Shown here piece after piece: positions 1-6,185 of a stretch of 9,801 bases of DNA; the stretch's first letter is position 1, and every line of letters starts with the position of its first letter. The position numbers and the translations under genes were made by a program. The notes beneath the pieces are model-generated. The model worked only from the letters and a program-made list of their open reading frames with translations. It had not been told where the DNA came from and did not search any database. This DNA is from Candidatus Latescibacterota bacterium (GTDB lineage: Bacteria > Latescibacterota > UBA2968 > UBA8231): contig DPVW01000034.1 in NCBI GenBank assembly GCA_003529325.1, positions 14,008 through 23,808 on the forward strand. The letters run 5' to 3'.

Positions 1-423
1 CGGCGCTTTGTGCTCGATCAGAAAATGGGCCTGGTATCACATCACCGGGCAGCGACGGTTTACGATTCCGAGCTGGAAGCCACATTCGCCCGTCGCTTCG
101 ACAAGCTCAACAGCCCCTGGCATCTGGAGCGCGAGACGGAAGTCGTCGATCTGCAGGAAGTGGTCATGATTCCCGACTTCGCCTTCCGCCATGACGACGG
201 CCGTGTCCGTCTGCTGGAGATCGTCGGCTACTGGCGACCGGAATATCTGGCTCGAAAACTGACCCGATTGCGCGAAGCGGGGCGCGCAGATCTCTTGGTA
301 GCCATCTCCGAGCGCCTCAATGTCAGTCGCGACGAGGTCACCGACTTGCCGGGAGAGGTGATCTGGTTCAAGGGGCGTCTGGATCCGAAGGCCGTGCTGG
401 CGAGACTCGACGCCACTGACTGA
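1..423 (+). CDS. DUF790 / Bax1-like PD-(D/E)XK nuclease, C-terminal part (5' end outside window)
   Basis: The reading frame is open from base 1, so the gene begins upstream; the GTG at 10 is internal, not a start. What remains is about 140 codons, compared with roughly 400-500 residues for the family. The visible part matches the C-terminal nuclease domain of DUF790 proteins: an YDSELEATF helix, then IPDF with the metal-binding Asp, then LLEIVGYW with the active-site Glu, then the WRPEYLARKL segment with a conserved Lys, and a DLLVAISERLNV strand-helix. This is the PD-(D/E)XK order. In archaea the homologue Bax1 is a nuclease partner of the XPB helicase in DNA repair, and bacterial copies often sit beside an XPB/Rad25-like helicase. 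Such a helicase would lie to the left and cannot be seen here. The family call is firm; the in vivo role is inferred. Confidence 0.85.
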   Translation, partial: RRFVLDQKMGLVSHHRAATVYDSELEATFARRFDKLNSPWHLERETEVVDLQEVVMIPDFAFRHDDGRVRLLEIVGYWRPEYLARKLTRLREAGRADLLVAISERLNVSRDEVTDLPGEVIWFKGRLDPKAVLARLDATD

Positions 424-487
424 CCAGAAATAACGCTGGTCGCACGTCAGCTGGGCAGTACGCCCTATCAGCGTTTATCCTTTCCCC
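424..487. other. Short intergenic region with a 7-bp inverted repeat
   Basis: This 64-bp gap separates the nuclease and dioxygenase genes, both on the + strand. It carries AACGCTG at 432-438 and its exact complement CAGCGTT at 469-475, with a loop of about 30 bases. There is no T-run, so it does not look like a rho-independent terminator. An operator or chance are both possible. No purine-rich ribosome site precedes the ATG at 488; the bases before it are pyrimidine-rich. Confidence 0.25.
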
Positions 488-1429
488 ATGGCAATGGACA
501 TCCCAGATAAGATCAAAGATCGACGCGCTTGGACTGCGGCGACCATCGACGAGCGGGCGGCGTGGATGACGCAGCTGAGTGCAGAGTCGCTCGACGAACT
601 GGAACGGGTCATCCCCGATTCGGGTCACTCACTGGATGACGCAACGGACTCACCTGTAGTCGTTGCCGAGCTGCCATGTTGTGCGGCGCAGCTGGCACCG
701 TTGCGACAGGAGCTGGAGCGGGGTCGTGGATTCGCTCTCGTGGAGGGCCTCGACGAAGAGCGCTTCGGCCGCGACGGAGCGACCAGCGCGTATTGGGCAC
801 TGGGGCAACTGTTGGGACGGCCTTTCGAACAGAATGTAGAAGGCGCATTGCTCTACGATGTGCGAGACACGGGATCATCGGTCACGGGCGGCGCCAGGTT
901 CTCCGTCACGAGTGCTGAAAGCACTTTCCACACGGACAACGCTTTCAACGATGAGCTGCCCGATTTCGTCGGTCTGTTGTGCCAGCGCACAGCTCGCGAA
1001 GGGGGGCGCAGCCAGCTCATCAGCGCCTGTACAGTCTACAACGAACTCCTTGAGCAAGGGGCAGACCTCGAGGCTCTGCACGGTAGTTACTGGTTCGACC
1101 GTCGCGGGCAGCATGGCCCCGATGAATCGCCAGTCGCCGAACGTCAGCTCTATGCATGGGATGGCGCAGAGCTGTCGATGCGCTACATGGCCTACTACAT
1201 CGAGGTCGGCCAGCAACGTGCCGGCCAGCAGTTGAGTGCAGGGCAGGTTGCCAGCCTGGAGGCCATCGAAGAGCTGTTGTCACGGGAGGAACTGCGCGTC
1301 GAGTTCGATCTGCAGCCCGGTCAGATGATGTTTACCAACAACCATTGGATCCTGCACAACCGCACGGCCTTCACCGATCATCCAGCGCCGGCAGACAAGC
1401 GGCACTACGTGCGATTGTGGCTGCGCTGA
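488..1429 (+). CDS. TauD/TfdA-family Fe(II)/2-oxoglutarate-dependent dioxygenase
   Basis: The 313-residue product has the layout of a TauD/TfdA (clavaminate synthase-like) oxygenase. The proximal iron ligands are in the HTD motif, H148 and D150, within FHTDNAF. The distal ligand is most likely H290 in ILHNRTAF, and the 2-oxoglutarate-binding Arg is R305 or R309 in the KRHYVRLWLR tail. Length is normal for the family and nothing is missing. Such enzymes are cytoplasmic, couple 2-oxoglutarate decarboxylation to substrate hydroxylation, and act on taurine, carnitine precursors, aryloxyacids or secondary metabolites; the substrate cannot be read from sequence. Residues 1-60 are acidic and helical and are less conserved. 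An alternative ATG lies two codons downstream at 494. The gene appears to be transcribed alone: it is 64 bp from the preceding gene and converges with the ankyrin gene, with only 14 bp between the stops. Confidence 0.88.
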   Translation: MAMDIPDKIKDRRAWTAATIDERAAWMTQLSAESLDELERVIPDSGHSLDDATDSPVVVAELPCCAAQLAPLRQELERGRGFALVEGLDEERFGRDGATSAYWALGQLLGRPFEQNVEGALLYDVRDTGSSVTGGARFSVTSAESTFHTDNAFNDELPDFVGLLCQRTAREGGRSQLISACTVYNELLEQGADLEALHGSYWFDRRGQHGPDESPVAERQLYAWDGAELSMRYMAYYIEVGQQRAGQQLSAGQVASLEAIEELLSREELRVEFDLQPGQMMFTNNHWILHNRTAFTDHPAPADKRHYVRLWLR

Positions 1430-1443
1430 ATCTGAGAACCGAT

Positions 1444-2646
1444 CTAGCAGATAGCGCCCTGCCCTTGCAGATACTCGGCGACTTTGACCTTGCCATGCTC
1501 GATGGCCAGAGCCAGTGGCGTGATGCCCGAGGCGTCACGAGCATTCACATCGGCGCCATTGGCCAGAAGGACTTTCGTCGCTGTTGTCCCGCGGGTCCTC
1601 TGGGCGACCCAGTGGAGTGGGGTTCTGCCTATGTCATCACGAGCATTCACATCGGCACCATTGCGTAGGAACCATTCGCCCACGCGGGTTCCGCCTTGCC
1701 ACATGTGGCCACCAACATGGGCCGCTGCGATTTCCTTCTTCGATCCCACACCGGCGTCCAGTATCATGTCCGCGATATCGACCTGGTCGCCGCCACGATG
1801 GATCATGCGCCCGATGGCCTGTCCCATGTCCTCCGGTCTGAATCGTGCCCCGTTGTCGATCAGCAGAGAGACAATCGCGGCGTTCCCTCCGCTGCACACA
1901 GCATTGCGCAAAGGCGTCGCACCGGCGTCACTGGCGTCGGCAACTGACGCCCCCGCCTCCAGCAGGAATCGCGCGATGTTCGACAGCCGTGTACCGACGT
2001 CAGGGTCCTTGTAGCCCAGATTCGAAGCGGCGCAGACGTGCAGAGGCGTCAAACCGCCAGTGGCAATCGAACCGGACTGGCCACTGACGAGTTGAAATGG
2101 GGGTGACTTTTCGTCAACCAGTCCGGGCCGCCTGCCGATCAATTTTCTCGCGACTGCGTCATCGCCAAGGGCACATGCGACAAAGATGTTCACGTCGACG
2201 CCGCTCTCGATCAAGCTCTGAGCAACGGCCAGATTGCCGCCACGGGTCGCTTCACACACATGATACCAATGGGCGACGGCACCGCGATCCACGAGGAATC
2301 TCACCGCTTCTTCGTGTTTTTCTGTTTTCGTCACCGTCTGGAAGTCACCGACAACATGACCGAGCAGCCGCGTGAGGGTATCTGGATTGGCGAGTTTCTG
2401 GTCCGACTCGAGGAGTCCCCGCAAACGCAGTGTGTCCCCCGTGCGCGCCGCGGTGAAGGAGGTCCCGCTGCTGCCCGCCACGGGTTTGGCGGCCTTCTTG
2501 TAGTGCGCTCTCCGTGTGCTGTTGATACATGCCCCGCACTGAGTGCTCAGACCGTCTTTCGACTTTCGTGAACCGTTGAATTCGCCGACGGGTCGAGACT
2601 TTCCGCACTTACTACACGTTTTCTTCTTTGTTCTGTCTTGACGCAT
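1444..2646 (-). CDS. Ankyrin-repeat protein with N-terminal zinc-ribbon-like module
   Basis: This 400-residue protein has two parts. Residues 1-52 are very basic and carry two Cys pairs, C11/C14 in CSKCGK and C37/C40 in CGAC, a zinc-binding module resembling those on phage and mobile-element proteins, so nucleic-acid binding is plausible. Residues 62-400 are ankyrin repeats. The clearest are GLTPLHVCAA (198-207) with FLLEAGASV, GATPLRNAV (242-250) with LLIDNGARF, and the canonical RTPLHWVA (341-348) and ITPLALAI (375-382) units, the latter two linked by GADVNARD at 330-337 and 364-371. Repeats near residues 90-180 and 270-320 are divergent. There is no signal peptide or membrane segment, so the protein is probably cytoplasmic. 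The gene is divergent from the subtilase at 2695 with 48 bp between starts. No strong ribosome site is visible before the ATG at 2646. Ankyrins bind proteins; the partner is unknown. Confidence 0.87.
   Translation of the reverse strand: MRQDRTKKKTCSKCGKSRPVGEFNGSRKSKDGLSTQCGACINSTRRAHYKKAAKPVAGSSGTSFTAARTGDTLRLRGLLESDQKLANPDTLTRLLGHVVGDFQTVTKTEKHEEAVRFLVDRGAVAHWYHVCEATRGGNLAVAQSLIESGVDVNIFVACALGDDAVARKLIGRRPGLVDEKSPPFQLVSGQSGSIATGGLTPLHVCAASNLGYKDPDVGTRLSNIARFLLEAGASVADASDAGATPLRNAVCSGGNAAIVSLLIDNGARFRPEDMGQAIGRMIHRGGDQVDIADMILDAGVGSKKEIAAAHVGGHMWQGGTRVGEWFLRNGADVNARDDIGRTPLHWVAQRTRGTTATKVLLANGADVNARDASGITPLALAIEHGKVKVAEYLQGQGAIC
1535..1662. repeat. Near-identical 26-bp DNA repeat inside the ankyrin gene
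   Basis: The stretch beginning TCACGAGCATTCACATCGGC at 1535-1560 recurs at 1637-1662 with a single base change (25 of 26 identical). The spacing is 102 bp, or 34 codons, close to one ankyrin repeat of 33 residues. On the coding strand both copies encode the turn NGADVNARD, so this is an internal duplication of a repeat unit rather than a mobile element. Confidence 0.75.
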
Positions 2647-2694
2647 GGCTAGAGTCTAAGCTCGTCAGGGCGCCATACCAAGATTGGAGGATCC
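2647..2694. promoter_or_regulatory. Divergent intergenic region, ankyrin gene / subtilase
   Basis: These 48 bp separate two divergent starts, so any promoters must overlap each other or lie partly inside the coding regions. The subtilase side has a clear ribosome site, GGAGG at 2686-2690, four bases before the TTG start. The ankyrin side has no comparable site. I could not pick out convincing -35/-10 boxes. Confidence 0.45.
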
Positions 2695-3591
2695 TTGCCG
2701 CAAACCCCCTATGATCCTGTCAGCTTCGAGCAGATCCGAGTCCCGCAAACCTGGCGCCGCTACGCCGACCGTCTCACTTGGGGCAAGGGGCAGTCTCTGG
2801 CGATCCTGGATGACGGCTGTGACCTGTGTGTGCCGCAGTGGCAGGTCGAGATGCCCTGGGGACCGAAGGTCATCGCCACGTACAACAGCATCGATAACAA
2901 TGACGACCCCGCGCCGGTAGCACCAGGCTATCATGGTACCTCGGTGGGATACCCCTCCTCTCTGAACTATGAGGGAACCCTCGGCATCGCCTACAACAAC
3001 CAGGTGGCTCAGATACGGGCCGTCACCATCGTCCATCTTTCCGGGCAAACCGAAGCCGATACCATGGCGACGGGACTCAGATGGGTGCTTGAACATCATC
3101 AGCAGTACAACATCACGGCCGTCAATCTGTCCGCCCTCGACGATGAGTCTCACAGCGAGCCCGTAGCAACGGTGATCGATGAACCTCTGAGGGCACTGCG
3201 GGAACAGGGCATCTGGGTGAGCGCTCCCTGTGGAAACAACGGATACACAGAGGGCATCTCGTGGCCCGCCTGCCAGCCTGAGTGCATCGGCATCGGTGCT
3301 ACGATTCCCGGACAGCGCGTAGCCCACCTGGATCGCTGTACCAACACCGCCCTGCTTGTGGCGGCTGCAGCGACCTCCTCCTCCAACGCCTACGCCGCAG
3401 CCTGTTCGATGATCCTGCGGGAGGCGATTGAGCATGGCGGAAACGACTGGCAGGAGCACGGCGCGACTCTGGCAGATGCGATCCTGGCGATCTTCCAGGA
3501 GACGGGTGTCAGGATCGAAGATCCACAGGCGGAAGCAACTTTCCGTGAACTGGATCTGCTGGCAGCGGTGGACCACGTATTGGGCGGGTGA
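2695..3591 (+). CDS. Subtilisin-like (S8 family) serine peptidase, no signal peptide
   Basis: The 298-residue protein has the S8 catalytic elements in order: Asp in SLAILDDGCD (D39), His in YHGTSVG (H80, the family HGTxVAG motif), the oxyanion Asn in APCGNNG (N181) and Ser in AAATSSSNAY (S228, corresponding to GTSxA). The spacing fits a minimal catalytic domain of about 275 residues. Unlike secreted subtilisins it has neither signal peptide nor prodomain, since the Asp motif starts by residue 35, and the Ser motif lacks the usual Gly and following Pro. It is therefore probably a cytoplasmic protease, or a homologue with altered activity. It has seven cysteines, including C42, C45, C179, C193 and C197. 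The start is TTG at 2695, chosen because GGAGG lies just upstream and no in-frame ATG exists nearby (the ATG at 2711 is out of frame). Substrate unknown; the divergent ankyrin protein and the downstream small protein are candidates. Confidence 0.82.
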   Translation: MPQTPYDPVSFEQIRVPQTWRRYADRLTWGKGQSLAILDDGCDLCVPQWQVEMPWGPKVIATYNSIDNNDDPAPVAPGYHGTSVGYPSSLNYEGTLGIAYNNQVAQIRAVTIVHLSGQTEADTMATGLRWVLEHHQQYNITAVNLSALDDESHSEPVATVIDEPLRALREQGIWVSAPCGNNGYTEGISWPACQPECIGIGATIPGQRVAHLDRCTNTALLVAAAATSSSNAYAAACSMILREAIEHGGNDWQEHGATLADAILAIFQETGVRIEDPQAEATFRELDLLAAVDHVLGG

Positions 3592-3608
3592 GGCGTTGTG
3601 TGCAATCG

Positions 3609-3630
3609 CCGACAATCGTTATCGTGTCGG
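3609..3630. repeat. Short perfect inverted repeat upstream of the small ORF
   Basis: CCGACA at 3609-3614 pairs exactly with TGTCGG at 3625-3630 across a 10-base loop, in the 74-bp gap between the subtilase stop and the start at 3666. No T-tract follows, so it is not a typical terminator. It could be an operator or an mRNA hairpin; chance is possible. Confidence 0.35.
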
Positions 3631-3665
3631 AGTCGAATCGGACCCCACAATCTGGAGGAATCCGA

Positions 3666-3869
3666 ATGACGAATGAAGAGAGTGCGAGTCAGTTTACGGG
3701 TGATGGTGATATCGCACCCCTGCAGAGAGTAGCGATCGCCGTGGCCGTTCTCGGCGAAGTAGTTGCTGGCGATGTCATGAAGTTCCTTAGCGATCACCAG
3801 ATTGAAGGGCCAATCCCAGCGCCGAACCGCGAGTGGCGATCATCACTCGTTATTGCTCCTGGTGGCTGA
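3666..3869 (+). CDS. Small protein of unknown function, possibly the first part of a frameshifted gene
   Basis: The start ATG at 3666 is supported by a good ribosome site, GGAGGA at 3655-3660. The frame gives 67 residues: an acidic, polar N-terminus and then a helix-rich stretch, AIAVAVLGEVVAGDVMKFL, followed by SDHQIE. This faintly resembles the first helices of the FliG N-terminal domain, but not enough for a family call. After about residue 52 the sequence loses character and stops at 3869, while the -1 frame becomes coding-like (next entry). Either two overlapping small genes exist here, or one gene of about 120 codons carries a single-base deletion between about 3806 and 3866. It follows the subtilase by 74 bp and may share its transcript. 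Confidence 0.5.
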   Translation: MTNEESASQFTGDGDIAPLQRVAIAVAVLGEVVAGDVMKFLSDHQIEGPIPAPNREWRSSLVIAPGG

Positions 3870-4030
3870 GTGCCGAGTTCGGGGGCCGCAACAATGCACG
3901 CGTACCGAACGATGTGTACGAGGCCCTGCCGGAGGCGGTGAAGCCACTCTACAGGCACCGGGCCGAAGGGTTGGACAATCCATTTCGGGCGTGGGGGATC
4001 TATACGCTTCAGCGATTGTATGCGAAGTGA
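3833..4030 (+). CDS. Small ORF in the -1 frame, continuation or overlapping gene
   Basis: From a possible GTG at 3833 this frame encodes 65 residues; it is open back to 3806. The product is Trp/Tyr-rich and composition-wise protein-like, with CSWWLSAEFGG, a VYEALPEAVKPLY helix and WGIYTLQRLY near the end. Third codon positions are mostly G or C, like the neighbouring genes. No ribosome site precedes the GTG, which favours reading it as the tail of the preceding ORF after a frameshift rather than an independent gene. Its last 22 bases overlap the 3' end of the convergent aldo/keto reductase. No family recognised. Confidence 0.4.
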   Translation: MAIITRYCSWWLSAEFGGRNNARVPNDVYEALPEAVKPLYRHRAEGLDNPFRAWGIYTLQRLYAK

Positions 4031-4980
4031 TCTCCCCGAAGTTGTTGCCATACGCCATCACAGGCATCGAGAGTAGTCTGATCGAGTCGGCCTTCGGCGG
4101 CTTTCAGATTCAACTCGAGGTGCTCGACTTTGCTGGCGCCGACGATCACCGAATCAACCACATTGCGCGACAACAGGAACTGCAATGCCAATTCGGTGAG
4201 GTCGAGTCCGGCGCCCTCTGCGATACGTGAGAGTTCCTCGAGAGCGGCGAAGTTGCTGTCGTGCCAGAAACGCCCGTAGTAGTTCTCGTTCAGCGCGAAC
4301 CGTGTGCCCTTGGCGGGATCGCCCTTGCTGTGCTTTCCGGTAAGCAGCCCACCGGCCAGTGGATTGTAGGCGGTGACACCGACCTGCATGGTAGCGGTGA
4401 ATTCGGCACACTCCTCATCGACGACACGGGTGATCAGATTGTATGGCAACTGCAGGACTACGGGTGGTGACCAGTGGTGGTCCTGGCTCAACCACTGGGC
4501 GCGACAGACCTGCCAGGCGGAGTAGTTCGACATGCCCACATAGATCACCTTGCCCTGTTGTACGAGGGTGTCCATCGCCGCCAGAGTCTCTTCCATGGGG
4601 GTATTGCGGTCGGGTTTGTGCAGGTAGAAGATGTCGAGGCAATCCGTCTGCAGGCGGCGCAGGCTGGCCTCGACACCTTGGATGATATGCCATCGGTGCA
4701 GACCACCGTCGCGGGCGTCGGGGCCCATCGGGCTGCACACCTTGCTGGCGAGCACGACGCGGTTGCGCTTGCCCTGCAGGGCTTTGCCCAGGATCTCCTC
4801 CGAGCGTCCTTTGCCGTAGGCATCAGCCGTGTCGAAGAAATTGATGCCGCCATCGATTGCGGTGTTGACCATTCGCAGCGAGGTCGCTTCGTCCGCCTGG
4901 GCGCCAAAGGTCATCGTGCCGAGGCTGAGCCGAGAGACGGTGGCCCCCGTCCCGGTGAGGGTTGTGTGTTCAATAGACAT
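4009..4980 (-). CDS. Aldo/keto reductase
   Basis: This 323-residue NADPH-dependent oxidoreductase has a complete AKR (beta/alpha)8 barrel. The catalytic tetrad is visible: D50 in INFFDTADAYG, Y55 in the same motif, K80 in VVLASKVC and H121 in DIFYLHKPD. GMSNYSAW, VTAYNPLAGGLLTGK and VIVGASKVEHLELNL are further family signatures, the last being near the cofactor site. Length is normal. It reduces aldehydes or ketones to alcohols in the cytoplasm; it resembles the broad-specificity bacterial AKRs that accept small sugars or glyceraldehyde, but the substrate cannot be assigned. The ATG at 4980 has GGAG (complement of 4988-4991) seven bases upstream. The broken PL8-like gene ends 23 bp upstream on the same strand, so the two were probably one operon, and a role in handling sugar or uronate products is a reasonable inference. 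Confidence 0.9.
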   Translation of the reverse strand: MSIEHTTLTGTGATVSRLSLGTMTFGAQADEATSLRMVNTAIDGGINFFDTADAYGKGRSEEILGKALQGKRNRVVLASKVCSPMGPDARDGGLHRWHIIQGVEASLRRLQTDCLDIFYLHKPDRNTPMEETLAAMDTLVQQGKVIYVGMSNYSAWQVCRAQWLSQDHHWSPPVVLQLPYNLITRVVDEECAEFTATMQVGVTAYNPLAGGLLTGKHSKGDPAKGTRFALNENYYGRFWHDSNFAALEELSRIAEGAGLDLTELALQFLLSRNVVDSVIVGASKVEHLELNLKAAEGRLDQTTLDACDGVWQQLRGDHFAYNR

Positions 4981-5003
4981 CGATCATCTCCAGTCGTTGT
5001 GCA

Positions 5004-6138
5004 TCAAGGTTTGCGATTGGCGTCGCGGGGCAGGTCAGAGGGTATGGGTTGCCCCTGAGCGTCGAAGTGCGGCAGGCTAAGGTAAACGGTCGCCATCTTC
5101 AGGTGTGTGTAAAGCAGCAGGCGAAAGTCTCCCTCGTGTTGTGAGTGGCCGTCGGGGCTGGCATTCTGTTGGCCGTGGTGCCAGACGTAACGGACGACAC
5201 CCGGTGCCGGCCGGTCCAGTATGTCCTCTTCATCAAAGGCGTGGATGTGGTGGCCCTTCCTGCCTTCGAGGTGTAACTCGTAGCCTTCGCGTGATGGTTC
5301 GTCCCCGAGGTGTACGGTGAAGACCGCACGCGTGGTGTCGGTCTCCACTTCGGCGTGGAAGGCGTAGAAGTCGGGCCACCGCCTCGGCGAAACCGGAGCC
5401 GTAGGCGCCGGCATATGGAATGTGGCCATGGAACAGGTAACTGTAATCCTCTCGGACACCCCCATCGGAGCTGTAGCGCACAGTGGAGAAGATGCGTTCG
5501 GCGGCGCAAATGCTCCACATCGCCCTGCAACAGCGCCAGATAGGCGTGGTTTCGTGCCTCCCAGGCGGCATTGGCACCGCTCAGTCTCATGTCGCGCAAG
5601 GCGAATGTGAGCGACGCCTCGAGGCGGGACCGAAGCTCCGGAGGGAGTTCGGCTTCGAGTAGCAGTCCGATGGCGCCGAGCTTGTCCGGGATGGGGATCA
5701 GCCAGTAATACCAGTTCCCTGGCCGCGGGGTCTCGGCCGTATAGTGCTCGAGGGCATTGTCCAGGCCGGGAGGGCGCGATCCAGCACACGACGGTTGCCG
5801 TGATAGCGGCTGCCGGCACTGGCCCAGCCCTCGGCGAGGGTACGCACCTGGCCGAGAAATCGATTGAGGCGCTGGTTGAACTCCTGCTCCTGTGCCGGGT
5901 CCGGCCACTCGAGGCGCTCTGCCGGTTCCGCGAGAATCTGCTGTACCCGGTCGTCGAGGGACGCCAGTGCCTGCGTGCGTCGAGGTCCGGCGCCGGTACC
6001 GCCGGCAAGGAGCTAGACGGTACGGGATTTCACATTCTGCAATTGGCTCACCTCGTCGGCGTTGTCGATACCACGGGCTTGCGTTGTGGTCAGCAACATC
6101 AGACTACAGGTGGCCATCCTGGGCCAACCCAACTCCAT
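5004..6138 (-). pseudogene. Degraded PL8-type polysaccharide lyase (hyaluronate/chondroitin/xanthan lyase family)
   Basis: No single frame covers this gene, but joined frames give a coherent protein. It starts at ATG 6138 with AGGAG (6143-6147) and a weak signal-peptide-like stretch, MATCSLMLLTTTQA. An amber TAG lies at 6013-6015. The same frame then runs (SLDDRVQQILAEP, NQRLNRFLGQVRTLAEGWAS) to a shift near 5768-5771, consistent with one lost C. The next frame carries GNWYYWLIPIPDKLGAI and SGANAAWEARNHAY, to a shift near 5501-5510 (one extra base). The third stretch has YLFHGHIPYAGAYG, to a shift near 5373-5375 (one extra C), after which the last frame ends at 5004. PL8 catalytic residues survive: Asn in SGAN (codon 5570-5572), His (5428-5430) and, nine residues on, Tyr (5401-5403). 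The total, about 375 codons, is roughly half the family length; the beta-sandwich domains are not recognisable. It is a pseudogene unless the indels are sequencing errors. Confidence 0.8.
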
Positions 6139-6185
6139 TACTCTCCTGTCGTGAAGCACGGTGACTGGTTACGTTTTCGCCCCAC
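6139..6185. promoter_or_regulatory. Divergent intergenic region, PL8 remnant / kinase-PL26 unit
   Basis: These 47 bp separate the PL8-like start at 6138 (-) from the kinase start at 6186 (+). Only the PL8 side shows a ribosome site (complement of CTCCT at 6143-6147). Promoters for both polysaccharide-utilisation units should lie here or overlap the first codons; no clear boxes are seen. Confidence 0.35.

Noticed and set aside
432..475. Rho-independent terminator after the DUF790 gene
   Set aside because: The 7-bp arms are about 30 bases apart and no T-run follows.
1484..2014. Plus-strand open frame of 176 codons
   Set aside because: Antisense to the ankyrin repeats; its composition simply mirrors the repeat codons.
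2665..3615. Minus-strand open frame of 316 codons
   Set aside because: Antisense to the subtilase, which has its catalytic triad and a ribosome site; the shadow frame matches nothing recognisable.
3666..3800. FliG N-terminal domain
   Set aside because: The helix pattern around LGEVVAGDVMKFL is only loosely similar and no flagellar genes are present.
3806..3866. Programmed -1 ribosomal frameshift
   Set aside because: No slippery heptamer in the correct phase and no obvious downstream stem-loop were found.
3666..3869. Small ORF as a peptide-natural-product precursor processed by the adjacent subtilase
   Set aside because: There is no Nif11- or NHLP-like leader, no core repeat and no modifying enzyme nearby; the VVAG sequence alone is not evidence.
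5376..6008. A single 334-codon minus-strand gene from 6008 to 5004
   Set aside because: Only its last third is protein-like. The part from 6008 to about 5376 is Arg/Pro/Ser-rich noise, while the PL8 signatures lie in the other two frames.
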